From Bacteroidia bacterium (GTDB lineage Bacteria > Bacteroidota > Bacteroidia > SpSt-205), in contig JANXCJ010000019.1 of assembly GCA_025060275.1 (NCBI GenBank), forward strand, positions 1 through 20,624: a DNA stretch of 20,624 bases. The letters are read 5' to 3'. Every line of letters begins with the position of its first letter. Position 1 is the stretch's first letter. This document shows, in pieces, positions 13,911-20,624 of the stretch. The position numbers and the translations under genes are program-made. The notes below the pieces were generated by a model. That model saw only the letters and a list, made by a program, of their open reading frames with translations, had not been told where the DNA came from and searched no databases.

Positions 13911-15695
13911 CTAGTCATACACGTCCCACTGCACACCGAATGTAAAAGCTCTTCCCGGCATAGGATACCACGCCGTAAGATAATAGCCTTTTCGCAGTAG
14001 GCCCTCCGTAGCCCGTTCTACACGCAGGTATACCATGACTTGCCGAATATGAACTAATAGATACGGGTCTATCCACACATACTCTCCTTGAAGGGGCACA
14101 GAAGGAGAGAGAAAAAATATCCCAAGGTGCGTTTCATAGTTCAAGGGTCTAAAAGATGAAAATCCTTGTAAGCGTAAGCCTATTTGATATACAGGTATTC
14201 TACCAGGGAGCTGCCATCTTACAAAAGGCTGTATCCACCCACTGGCAAGGGGGAGAACTTCTTGCCAGGCTCTCTCTTCAGATGAATAAAGCTGCTGTAG
14301 ATTCACGCCTGAAATTAGACCTATTCGTTTTCCACTTACTCCCCCTTCCATAGTCAAGCCATAGCTTTGCATTCCAGCCCCTACAAGCTTTCCCTCTATC
14401 CATAGCCAGGGTGAGTGAAAAGTGGTGTGCCACAAGAAAAACTGTAAACTTGGATGAGTTGAATCAATAGGACCTAATGAATAGCTGCCCCAGACATGAA
14501 TTATCCTCTCGTTGGGAAGGGACTGATAGTCAAAAAAGCCATACTGATAAGCAAGCCATGGAGGATTACGAGATATGTAAAGGGCACCTACACCGTAAGG
14601 AGAAGGCTTCCAGCTGAGCTCTGTATAAAGATAAGGGGCAGGTGCTCCTTCCCCTCTCCATAACCTATATAAGACAAAAGCTCTTAAGGAGCGTATTCTC
14701 ATCATACTCTCCCCCTCCAAGCATCTGAGGCGAAAGGAAGTAAAAGGTGCTTCCAAAATAGACCTTAGCTGTTGGATACGAATTGAGCCCCTCCAGTAGG
14801 GGTTCCAATACAATGTTAAGCTTACCCCACGAAGGTACTGGCGCACTCCCCAAGACCTCTCTAAACTATCCGGAAAAAATGTTGAAGAACTATGCTCTTC
14901 TATAAAAGGACTCTCTGATTGAAGACGGTCCTCAGTGAGACGATACTCTATCTCCATCCCGAGAGAGGGGGTAAATCGCATTCCGCCTGAGCCCTTCAGA
15001 AAACGGTACCACCTTCTCCATCGCATTCCTGGTGGTATCCTTACCCGCTGTCTTTCTTTCCCAAAGGCATCCCAAGGTGAAGCAGAACTGTCATAAACCA
15101 CCCCTCCGTTTAGCTGGTCCTGCAGTTGATTCCAACCTGCCTGGAGTTGAAGCCAGTTCCAGCGAGTGAGGTAAGCATATCCTGCGATACCCGCAGTGTA
15201 GTGATCAGTGGATTGCCCAAGATATTCACCTTCACGGGTACGTCGCCCGTAAGCGAAGGATAACCCTCCACGCCTCTCGAAGGTTTGTCCATGCTGTACT
15301 GCAAGTAGTTGAGTGCGCCGACTAGACTGATCAAAGCGAACCCGCGTGTAAGGACGATGACTCCAAAATAAAGGGACAGATCGTAGAAGATACACTTCTT
15401 GACTAGCCGGACTGAACGAAAGTATCTCACTTTCATATTTAGGAACCCCTCGCCACCATGTCTGATAAGGTTTGAAGTATCCTGTGCGCCAGGAGAACGC
15501 AGCTAAGGTATCCAGAGGCTCATACCAGGGAAGATAAGGTGCTGTATATCTAACTGGCTCTCCTATGCTTGTATCGGAGAGAGTAGATAGTATACGAGGC
15601 GTTTGAGCATGTCCCTCTTTTATGCAGAAGATAAGAGCCCATACAACGCCTACTCCTCTTTCTAATATGAGTCTGTGCTCTTTAGGCTTGAGCAC
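13911..15695 (-). CDS. Putative porin (Porin_10-like outer-membrane beta-barrel)
   Basis: A 594-residue exported barrel protein. The signal peptide region (hydrophobic GVGVVWALIFCI, then GHAQ) is preceded by a basic N-terminus. The mature part is rich in aromatic, beta-strand segments from about residue 110 on. The block with YTRVRFDQSSRRTQLLAVQH followed by a Gly-rich strand, then REGEYLGQSTDHYTAGI, resembles the opening of the Bacteroidota 'putative porin' family (Porin_10). It ends in a strand with a terminal aromatic-acidic sequence (FGVQWDVYD). The start is GTG at 15695 with no ATG before the signal peptide. It follows punA by 12 nt and is the last gene of the lpxK-punA-porin unit, a linkage I recall from other Bacteroidota. 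Barrel nature is firm; family assignment is moderate; the transported substrate is unknown. Confidence 0.75.
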   Translation of the reverse strand: MLKPKEHRLILERGVGVVWALIFCIKEGHAQTPRILSTLSDTSIGEPVRYTAPYLPWYEPLDTLAAFSWRTGYFKPYQTWWRGVPKYESEILSFSPASQEVYLLRSVPLFWSHRPYTRVRFDQSSRRTQLLAVQHGQTFERRGGLSFAYGRRTREGEYLGQSTDHYTAGIAGYAYLTRWNWLQLQAGWNQLQDQLNGGVVYDSSASPWDAFGKERQRVRIPPGMRWRRWYRFLKGSGGMRFTPSLGMEIEYRLTEDRLQSESPFIEEHSSSTFFPDSLERSWGVRQYLRGVSLTLYWNPYWRGSIRIQQLRSILEAPFTSFRLRCLEGESMMRIRSLRAFVLYRLWRGEGAPAPYLYTELSWKPSPYGVGALYISRNPPWLAYQYGFFDYQSLPNERIIHVWGSYSLGPIDSTHPSLQFFLWHTTFHSPWLWIEGKLVGAGMQSYGLTMEGGVSGKRIGLISGVNLQQLYSSEERAWQEVLPLASGWIQPFVRWQLPGRIPVYQIGLRLQGFSSFRPLNYETHLGIFFLSPSVPLQGEYVWIDPYLLVHIRQVMVYLRVERATEGLLRKGYYLTAWYPMPGRAFTFGVQWDVYD

Positions 15696-15707
15696 TTCGG
15701 AGGTACT

Positions 15708-16535
15708 TTACAATCTACGTATCAGTTCTGTAAATATCTGCGTGAGTTTAGGTTCGGCTTCGTTAGCTACTCTAATAATCTCCTCTAAGGAGACAGGCTT
15801 CAAGTTGTCCGGATCTCCAATGTCTGTTATGATGGACATAGCAAAGACCCGCATACCCATATGATTTGCAACGATACATTCTGGCACAGTGGACATGCCG
15901 ACCGCATCCCCCCCAATAATGCGGAGGAAGCGGTACTCCGCACGGGTCTCCAAGTTAGGTCCAGGCACTGCTACATACACTCCTTCCTGCACAGGAATTT
16001 CAAGTTCTTGAGCAACTTTTCGGGCCTGGGCAATCAGCTCAGGCGTATAAGCTGCACTCATCTCAGGAAAGCGCGGACCAAACTGATCTAGATTTATCCC
16101 TCTGAGAGGATTCTCAGGAAGGAGATTAATATGGTCCTTGATTATCATCAAGTCACCCAGCTTATAAGTTAGATTGAGAGCTCCCGCAGCATTAGAAAGA
16201 AGAAGGGTATGCACTCCCAAGAGCTTCATAATTCGGATGGGGTATGTGATTTGATACATCGTATAGCCCTCATAGTAATGAAAGCGCCCCTGCATAGCTA
16301 CCACCCGCTTGCCCGCAAGCCTCCCAAAAATGAGCCGTCCAAAGTGACTTTCAACCGTACTAATCGGAAAATGCGGTATAAAATTGTAGGCAAGTTGATG
16401 CTCTTTCTCAATCGCTTCCGCAAGGCGTCCCAGCCCAGTACCTAAGACGATGCCTATTTCTACTTCTCCTGTGAAATAGTGCCGGATATACTCCAGCGTC
16501 TCTCGGAAATGATTATATGCTTCGGATGTGGTCAT
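15708..16535 (-). CDS. punA: Purine-nucleoside phosphorylase
   Basis: Cleaves purine nucleosides with phosphate to the base and ribose-1-phosphate (salvage; cytosol; trimeric PNP family II). The protein has 275 residues, standard for the family. Visible landmarks are GIVLGTGLGRLAE (phosphate loop), VESHFGRLIFGRL, AMQGRFHYYEGY, LLLSNAAGALN, HINLLPENPLRG, VAVPGPNLETRAEYRFLR, and GGDAVGMSTVPECIVANHMGMRV, the last carrying the substrate-binding Met and Glu region. The ATG at 16535 overlaps the end of lpxK by 23 nt, which suggests translational coupling. Confidence 0.97.
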   Translation of the reverse strand: MTTSEAYNHFRETLEYIRHYFTGEVEIGIVLGTGLGRLAEAIEKEHQLAYNFIPHFPISTVESHFGRLIFGRLAGKRVVAMQGRFHYYEGYTMYQITYPIRIMKLLGVHTLLLSNAAGALNLTYKLGDLMIIKDHINLLPENPLRGINLDQFGPRFPEMSAAYTPELIAQARKVAQELEIPVQEGVYVAVPGPNLETRAEYRFLRIIGGDAVGMSTVPECIVANHMGMRVFAMSIITDIGDPDNLKPVSLEEIIRVANEAEPKLTQIFTELIRRL

Positions 16536-17625
16536 AATTCAAAAAGGAAGATAAAAGATTAGATAAGGTATTCTCTGCCCTTTCTGTATCAAAAGGCTGC
16601 ATTTGTATCTGCAAGGCATACAAAGGTATATCGGTAAGAGCGGATACAGCTGGACTCTGGTATAGCCGAATGAGGTCTTTCTCTGTAGTAAGAAGGAGGA
16701 GGTCGGAAAGCTGATATTTGCGACATGCACGCCAGTAGAAGTAAGCAAGGCGAGCAGTAACCTTAAGAGAAAATGTGTAATGATCAGGAAATTCAAACTT
16801 CTGAAGCACGTACACTTGAAGGTTCCGAAGGGTCTCATAAAAGCTCTGAGGATGAGCTATTCCACAAAAGGCAATACAACTTTTATAACGGATATCTTCC
16901 AGAGAGAGTGGGGGCAAGTCAGGGAAGGCCTCTCTCAAGCCACTAGGAGAGTAGAGAAAAGAAAGGTAAGGTCGCCTTAGGTGATACTTGAGCGGTCGAT
17001 AAGGCTGAGTCCTGTAGTTCAGTATCAGAAGGTGTGCCCTATGATAGCTGTGTAGAGGCTCTCGTAGCCTGCCAAGAGGGAAAAGCCAATCTTTCCAAGG
17101 CGGTCTCATAGAGTCCACGACGAGAATCTCCAGGTCCCGATGAAGTTGCCGATGTTGAAAGGCATCATCTAAGATGACCACTTTGAGGTCTGGATACTTT
17201 TCCAGCAATCTTTTGCCACCACTGTATCTATCCTCACATACTGCCACGGGGATTTCTGGGAAGTACCATTTGACCATAGCAGCTTCGTCCCCATAGCGGC
17301 GAGCAGGTTCAAGTCCACTCAAAGAAACTTCTAAAAAACCCCTCGTGACCCGCTTATAACCCCTGCTAAGATAGGCTACACTTATCCCCCTTTTTCTGAA
17401 CCATGAAATGAGATAGAGGGAAAAAGGAGTCTTTCCTGTACCCCCCAATGAAAGGTTGCCTATGCTGATCACAACGCAAGGAAGCTTTCGCACTTTGATC
17501 AACCCCCTATCATACAGCCAGTTCCGAGTAGTAATAACTATGCCATAGAGCACCGAAATAGGTAAAAGGAGAATCCCCCTCACTATTTTGATAATCACTA
17601 GGAGCCTTTGCCTAAGGCTTTGCAT
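16513..17625 (-). CDS. lpxK: Tetraacyldisaccharide 4'-kinase (lipid A synthesis)
   Basis: Phosphorylates the 4' position of the lipid A disaccharide precursor at the inner membrane. The protein has 370 residues. An N-terminal membrane-associated hydrophobic helix (ILLLPISVLYGIVI, about 19-32) is followed by the P-loop SIGNLSLGGTGKTPF (about 54-68). The catalytic and Mg-binding segment VVILDDAFQHRQLHRDLEILVVD has the family DDxFQHR motif (Ala at x). LSRGYKR and YGDEAAM also match. It is first in the lpxK-punA-porin unit. Its ATG is 22 nt from the divergent bioB start reading frame (first GTG), and a near-consensus TACTTTG box lies between. Confidence 0.95.
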   Translation of the reverse strand: MQSLRQRLLVIIKIVRGILLLPISVLYGIVITTRNWLYDRGLIKVRKLPCVVISIGNLSLGGTGKTPFSLYLISWFRKRGISVAYLSRGYKRVTRGFLEVSLSGLEPARRYGDEAAMVKWYFPEIPVAVCEDRYSGGKRLLEKYPDLKVVILDDAFQHRQLHRDLEILVVDSMRPPWKDWLFPLGRLREPLHSYHRAHLLILNYRTQPYRPLKYHLRRPYLSFLYSPSGLREAFPDLPPLSLEDIRYKSCIAFCGIAHPQSFYETLRNLQVYVLQKFEFPDHYTFSLKVTARLAYFYWRACRKYQLSDLLLLTTEKDLIRLYQSPAVSALTDIPLYALQIQMQPFDTERAENTLSNLLSSFLNYDHIRSI

Positions 17626-17629
17626 GTGG

Positions 17630-17636
17630 CAAAGTA
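17630..17636 (-). promoter_or_regulatory. Near-consensus -7 box TACTTTG for lpxK
   Basis: TA-n-TTTG, one base shorter than TAnnTTTG, on the minus strand 4 nt before the lpxK ATG. Two nt separate it from the bioB box on the other strand. Confidence 0.35.
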
Positions 17637-17638
17637 TG

Positions 17639-17646
17639 TAGTTTTG
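17639..17646 (+). promoter_or_regulatory. -7 box TAGTTTTG for bioB
   Basis: Exact TAnnTTTG. The second GTG of the bioB frame (17651) is 4 nt downstream; the first (17648) is only 1 nt away. A TTTG at 17619-17622, 16 nt upstream of the box and across the lpxK start codon, could act as the -33 element. Confidence 0.6.
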
Positions 17647-17650
17647 TGTG

Positions 17651-18616
17651 GTGAATGAATTTAGGGTCCGGTATGATTGGAGCCGAGAAGAGGTAGCAGC
17701 CCTCTACAATCAGCCTTTACTAAAGCTCATATTAGAAGCTGCTTCTGTACATCGGACTTATCATGAGCCTGGGGAGGTCCAGACCTGTATGCTTCTTTCT
17801 ATCAAGACTGGCGGCTGCCCAGAGGATTGTGCTTATTGCGCACAATCTGTACATTACTCAACTGGCATTCGACCCCACAAGCTCATGGAGGTATCAGAGG
17901 TATTAGAAGCAGCCCGTCAAGCAAAGGAAAACGGGGCTACGCGCTTCTGTATGGGAGCTGCATGGCGTGAAGTCCGCACCAATCGCGACTTTGAGAAAGT
18001 TTTGGAAATGATTCGGCAAGTGCGCGCCTTAGGACTAGAAGTATGCGCCACACTGGGAATGCTTACACCAGAACAAGCTCAATCCCTCAAGGAGGCAGGC
18101 CTCACTGCCTATAATCATAACTTAGATACTTCCGCTACCTACTACAACCGGATAATAACAACACGGACCTATCAAGATCGCCTAAACACCCTAAGGGCCG
18201 CCCGTCATGCGGGCCTTAAGCTTTGTACAGGCGGCATATTAGGCTTAGGTGAGACAGACCAAGATCGCATAGAGCTCCTTCATACTTTAGCTACCTTCAC
18301 TCCTCACCCTGAATCCGTGCCTATCAATACACTTGTTCCTATAGCTGGAACCCCTCTTGAAGATATGCCTCCGGTGAGCATATGGGAAATAGTAAGAATG
18401 ATTGCAACGGCCCGGATTCTAATGCCTCGGACTAAAATTCGTTTAGCTGCGGGAAGGGAGCGACTATCTCCTCAAGAACAAGCCCTCTGTTTCATCGCAG
18501 GAGCTAACTCCATATTTATTGGAGAGAAACTCCTCACGACACCTAACGTAGAACCCTCTTCTGATAGAGCTCTATTTGAACTACTTGGATTAAAGCCTAT
18601 GCCAGCTCATGCGTGA
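17651..18616 (+). CDS. bioB: Biotin synthase (radical SAM)
   Basis: Inserts sulfur into dethiobiotin in the last step of biotin synthesis, using a radical-SAM 4Fe-4S cluster and a second Fe-S cluster as sulfur donor. The cluster motif GGCPEDCAYCAQS supplies the three cysteines. Other landmarks are RFCMGAAWREVRTNRDF, EVCATLGMLTPEQAQ, AYNHNLDTSATYYNRI, GGILGLGETDQDRI, PINTLVPIAGTPL, and the Arg of KIRLAAGRERL near the second cluster. The length of about 321 is normal. Two GTG codons (17648 and 17651) are possible starts. I prefer 17651 because it lies 4 nt from a promoter box, the spacing seen at other leading genes here. No other biotin genes are adjacent. Confidence 0.96.
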   Translation: MNEFRVRYDWSREEVAALYNQPLLKLILEAASVHRTYHEPGEVQTCMLLSIKTGGCPEDCAYCAQSVHYSTGIRPHKLMEVSEVLEAARQAKENGATRFCMGAAWREVRTNRDFEKVLEMIRQVRALGLEVCATLGMLTPEQAQSLKEAGLTAYNHNLDTSATYYNRIITTRTYQDRLNTLRAARHAGLKLCTGGILGLGETDQDRIELLHTLATFTPHPESVPINTLVPIAGTPLEDMPPVSIWEIVRMIATARILMPRTKIRLAAGRERLSPQEQALCFIAGANSIFIGEKLLTTPNVEPSSDRALFELLGLKPMPAHA

Positions 18617-18667
18617 GACTAAGTCTAAGCTTCGCCTAAACAGCACACGATTTTAGCACTGGTGGTT

Positions 18668-18686
18668 AGAAAAGCCTTCCTTTTCT
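18668..18686 (+). terminator. Hairpin downstream of bioB, possible weak terminator
   Basis: A perfect 7-bp inverted repeat, AGAAAAG and CTTTTCT with a 5-nt loop CCTTC, lies 51 nt after the bioB stop. It is A/U-rich and has no U-tract after the stem, so termination is uncertain. Confidence 0.25.
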
Positions 18687-18688
18687 CC

Positions 18689-18919
18689 TCATGCATGCAG
18701 TACCCCAAAGATGGCGGGAGGATTGGAGAGTAGCCCGAAACACACCTCCTTAGGGTACAGCCCGCTTTCAGCAGCTAGGTTTAAACGAGATTCAAAAAGC
18801 TCCTCCATCTCATTGGGCAAGATTGCTGCTTTGATCAAAGCTCTTTTATTGAGAGAATGCGCAGATGAAGCTGTTATTTCGTATATAATACAGAGAAAGC
18901 TGCGAAAACCTCTGTTCCC
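18689..18919 (-). pseudogene. Possible remnant of a minus-strand coding sequence
   Basis: A 76-codon stop-free minus-strand stretch that reads as protein-like near its end: RALIKAAILPNEMEELFESR, then NLAAESGLYPKEVCFGLL and SNPPAIFGVLHA before a TGA at 18689-18691. No ATG precedes the internal Met, so it would need a TTG (about 49 aa) or is the 3' end of a decayed gene. Upstream, the frame is closed by TAA at 18920-18922. An opposite-strand frame with an ATG (18711-18938) overlaps it and encodes a Ser/Lys-rich peptide that looks more like a shadow. I do not recognise either product. Confidence 0.25.
18697..18761. other. Nested inverted repeats, possible structured RNA element
   Basis: GTACCC (18700-18705) pairs with GGGTAC (18753-18758). 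Beyond an A-A mismatch, a further GC/GC pair extends the stem. Inside it, GGAGG (18717-18721) pairs with CCTCC (18745-18749), leaving a 23-nt loop. It lies in the bioB-miaA gap. The two stems are properly nested, but the family is unknown, and the overlap with open frames on both strands leaves its nature unclear. Confidence 0.3.
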
Positions 18920-19457
18920 TTATTTCATCTCAAGCTAAAGGGATAAGAAAAGCTCAATAAGATGAAGAGTTTGCCACATAACTTATAATTTTCGTTTTCT
19001 TCTTGTGCCCTTTTGGGTATAAGTTCAGGCTCACACAAAACCCTATTGAGTCTAACCTGCACTCTGAGTACGCTCGTACTATTTCAACCTTTCATCACTC
19101 TGAACGTCCACCTTAGGTACCCTTCAGTCTGCTTATTTGAATTTTTTCTAGCCCCCTGTCCTCTCAGTCTACTTTTTAGATAGCTTCAGTACTCTTAGTC
19201 CCCTAAATTCCTTTTATTAGGCAGAACCCTCATATAAAACTTGGAGCATGGAAAAAAAGCATAGAAGATATCTAACTGCCATAGGCACCTAAGAGATTGA
19301 GATGAAAGACCTACCTTATTAGCTGAGAGTGCCTAACGTCAGTTGCCCTTTCTCATAGAGAGCATTTGGCAGAGCTCCGGCTATATGTTGTGTTATTTTT
19401 CTTGGGTAATTCCGAGTAGCTTGAAATCTAGACTATCAAAATCCCAACAGACTTAGC

Positions 19458-20396
19458 CTATCTTGGAGCATCTTCCACTCTTCTCAGTACTTCTTTAGCT
19501 ACCCTGACACAAAGAGTTTCTGAGGGGAATTCCTCTATCCAACTATCAGGTGGATGATGGCGCCACCATGTGAGCTGTCTGCGAGCATAATCACGATTTG
19601 CTCTGGTAATATTCTCATATAGAGTTTTATGCGAGCTCTCACCCCGTAAAACCTTCAAGCATTCCTTGTATCCAAGGGTTTGAAGACCAGGCACAGCAGG
19701 AGAATACCCCTTAGCTAATACAAACACAGTCTCTTCCAACCATCCTGATAGGACCTGTTTGTAAGTCCGAGTAGCAATAGCCTGATACAGCTTGTCCCGA
19801 GGGGGGCTCAAAACTACCACATAGGCGGGATAGCGGCATGTTTTTTGGGCCTTACCCCAGAAGCTCACCCAAGGGCGTCCCGTGTGCTTTAGAATCTCTA
19901 TTGCTCGCTGGACCCTGTGGGGATTACGAAGGTCTATCCTAGAAGCCGTTAGAGGATCATGTACCTCAAGCCATCGCACAAGTGCCCCTATACCCTCTGC
20001 TTGCCTCCAATGCTCTATATCCTGCCGAAGCTCCATAGGTACAGAGGGAATCTCATCCAATCCATAAAGTAGAGCGTGGATGTAAAAACCTGTACCGCCC
20101 ACAACTTGCACAATAGAAGTCTCATTCCATCTGGATAGAAGAGCTTCTACTTCCTGCACAAACTTCCCCGCACTAAAAATTTCATCGGGATAGCGTATAT
20201 CTACCAAAAAGTGAGGTACTTCTGCCTGAATAGCTTGGGAAACTTTATTCGTACCTATATCCAAATAGCGATAAACCTGTCTAGAATCTGCACTAATTAT
20301 AGGCCATCCATATTTGTGATATAGCGTGATGGCCAGCTCTGTTTTCCCAGAACCCGTAGGACCTCCAATGCAAAGCAAGAAGGGGCGATTCTTCAT
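19458..20396 (-). CDS. miaA: tRNA dimethylallyltransferase
   Basis: Transfers a dimethylallyl group to A37 of tRNAs reading UNN codons. The protein has 312 residues, normal for the family. Motifs are the P-loop CIGGPTGSGKTELA (residues 9-22), ISADSRQVYRYLDIGTNK, PHFLVDI, VQVVGGTGFYIHALLYGLDEIP, NPHRVQRAIEI, LQTLGYKE, and the C-terminal ITRANRDYARRQLTWWRHHP. The ATG at 20396 overlaps the pyrB stop (ATGA), so the two are translationally coupled. Downstream lies the long unexplained gap. Confidence 0.97.
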   Translation of the reverse strand: MKNRPFLLCIGGPTGSGKTELAITLYHKYGWPIISADSRQVYRYLDIGTNKVSQAIQAEVPHFLVDIRYPDEIFSAGKFVQEVEALLSRWNETSIVQVVGGTGFYIHALLYGLDEIPSVPMELRQDIEHWRQAEGIGALVRWLEVHDPLTASRIDLRNPHRVQRAIEILKHTGRPWVSFWGKAQKTCRYPAYVVVLSPPRDKLYQAIATRTYKQVLSGWLEETVFVLAKGYSPAVPGLQTLGYKECLKVLRGESSHKTLYENITRANRDYARRQLTWWRHHPPDSWIEEFPSETLCVRVAKEVLRRVEDAPR

Positions 20397-20624
20397 CCGC
20401 GCAAGAGAGCATATAAGATTGCCATACGCATAGCTACGCCATAGGTAACCTGATCTAATATGAGATTAGGTTCCCAGTTCTGCAGTGTAGGGTCCAATTC
20501 CACACCCCAGTTTATGGGGCCTGGGTGCATGATTACCTGCCCCTTACTCAGGTGATGAGGCTTTAGTTGATAAAAGCGGCTGTACTCCTCCCAGGAAGCA
20601 AGAGGAGGACGCTGCTGCCGTTCT
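20393..20624 (-). CDS. pyrB: Aspartate carbamoyltransferase catalytic subunit, C-terminal part
   Basis: The last roughly 76 codons of PyrB, which condenses carbamoyl phosphate and aspartate in pyrimidine synthesis; the start is beyond the right edge. Recognisable parts are ERQQ, EEYSRFYQL (domain 2), then VIMHPGPINWGVELDP and the final helix ILDQVTYGVAMRMAILYAL. The usual Arg of the HPGPINRG motif reads Trp (TGG at 20507-20509, minus strand). The stop TGA overlaps the miaA ATG by 4 nt as ATGA. Confidence 0.88.
   Translation of the reverse strand, partial: ERQQRPPLASWEEYSRFYQLKPHHLSKGQVIMHPGPINWGVELDPTLQNWEPNLILDQVTYGVAMRMAILYALLRG

Larger units (their letters stand above)
18617..19457. other. 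Long intergenic region between bioB and miaA, no convincing intact gene
   Basis: About 840 nt in a window where other gaps are below about 100 nt. All frames are broken by stops beyond roughly 19000. The left third contains an AU-rich hairpin (18668-18686), a nested inverted-repeat structure (18697-18761), and overlapping open frames on both strands (plus 18711-18938, minus 18689-18919). The right part is T/C-rich on the plus strand, with scattered CTTCAGT and CACTCTGA words but no ordered repeat. I found no tRNA, tmRNA, SRP or RNase P core motif. Confidence 0.7.

Noticed and set aside
18711..18938. 75-codon plus-strand open frame with ATG in the bioB-miaA gap
   Set aside because: Ser/Lys-rich composition, no promoter box or recognisable domain, and it mirrors a more protein-like minus-strand frame; kept only as part of the intergenic description.
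19064..19080. Palindrome AGTACGCTCGTACT as an operator or terminator
   Set aside because: Only a 5-6 bp stem with a tiny loop, isolated and without a nearby promoter or T-run.
19041..19200. Scattered CTTCAGT, CACTCTGA and CTCAGTC words suggesting a repeat array
   Set aside because: Spacing is irregular and the words are 7-8 nt in a T/C-rich stretch; expected from composition.

Overview
The window reads as a compact chromosomal segment of a Bacteroidota bacterium. Three things support this. A Bacteroidota-type RNA polymerase omega subunit lies in the order bamD-rpoZ-coaBC-porD (DUF4835), which is characteristic of that phylum. There is a Porin_10-like outer-membrane protein and lipid A synthesis (lpxK), so the cell is Gram-negative. 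The Bacteroidota promoter box TAnnTTTG precedes the first gene of nearly every transcription unit. Base composition is moderate and even. No mobile element, prophage or CRISPR array is visible.

Layout. 1-1715 (minus): an SPFH/SHOCT protein followed by a membrane histidine kinase cut by the left edge. 1738-8260 (minus): an eight-gene co-directional run of pntAA-pntAB-pntB (proton-translocating transhydrogenase), bamD, rpoZ, coaBC, porD and aroK, with gaps of 22 nt or less and several overlaps. 8308-11132 (plus): a GT4 and a GT2 glycosyltransferase, then rpe. 11173-12606 (plus): an outer-membrane beta-barrel protein and pcm. 12608-13708 (minus): ychF, divergent from tRNA-Ser(CGA) at 13737-13827. 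13911-17625 (minus): lpxK-punA-porin. 17651-18616 (plus): bioB, divergent from lpxK. 18617-19457: the only long gap, about 840 nt. 19458-20624 (minus): miaA, and pyrB cut by the right edge.

Most genes are housekeeping: NADPH supply, CoA, shikimate, biotin, pyrimidine and purine metabolism, tRNA modification, and envelope assembly. I found no clear new multigene system. The most notable signal is regulatory. Exact or near-exact TAnnTTTG boxes sit only 4-8 nt before the start codon of unit-leading genes, and 4 nt before the mature 5' end of the tRNA, but not before operon-internal genes. This implies mostly leaderless transcripts. Three divergent gene pairs have their boxes 1-17 nt apart, so polymerase binding at the two promoters should be mutually exclusive. 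The unexplained bioB-miaA gap contains a possible gene remnant and potential RNA structure.
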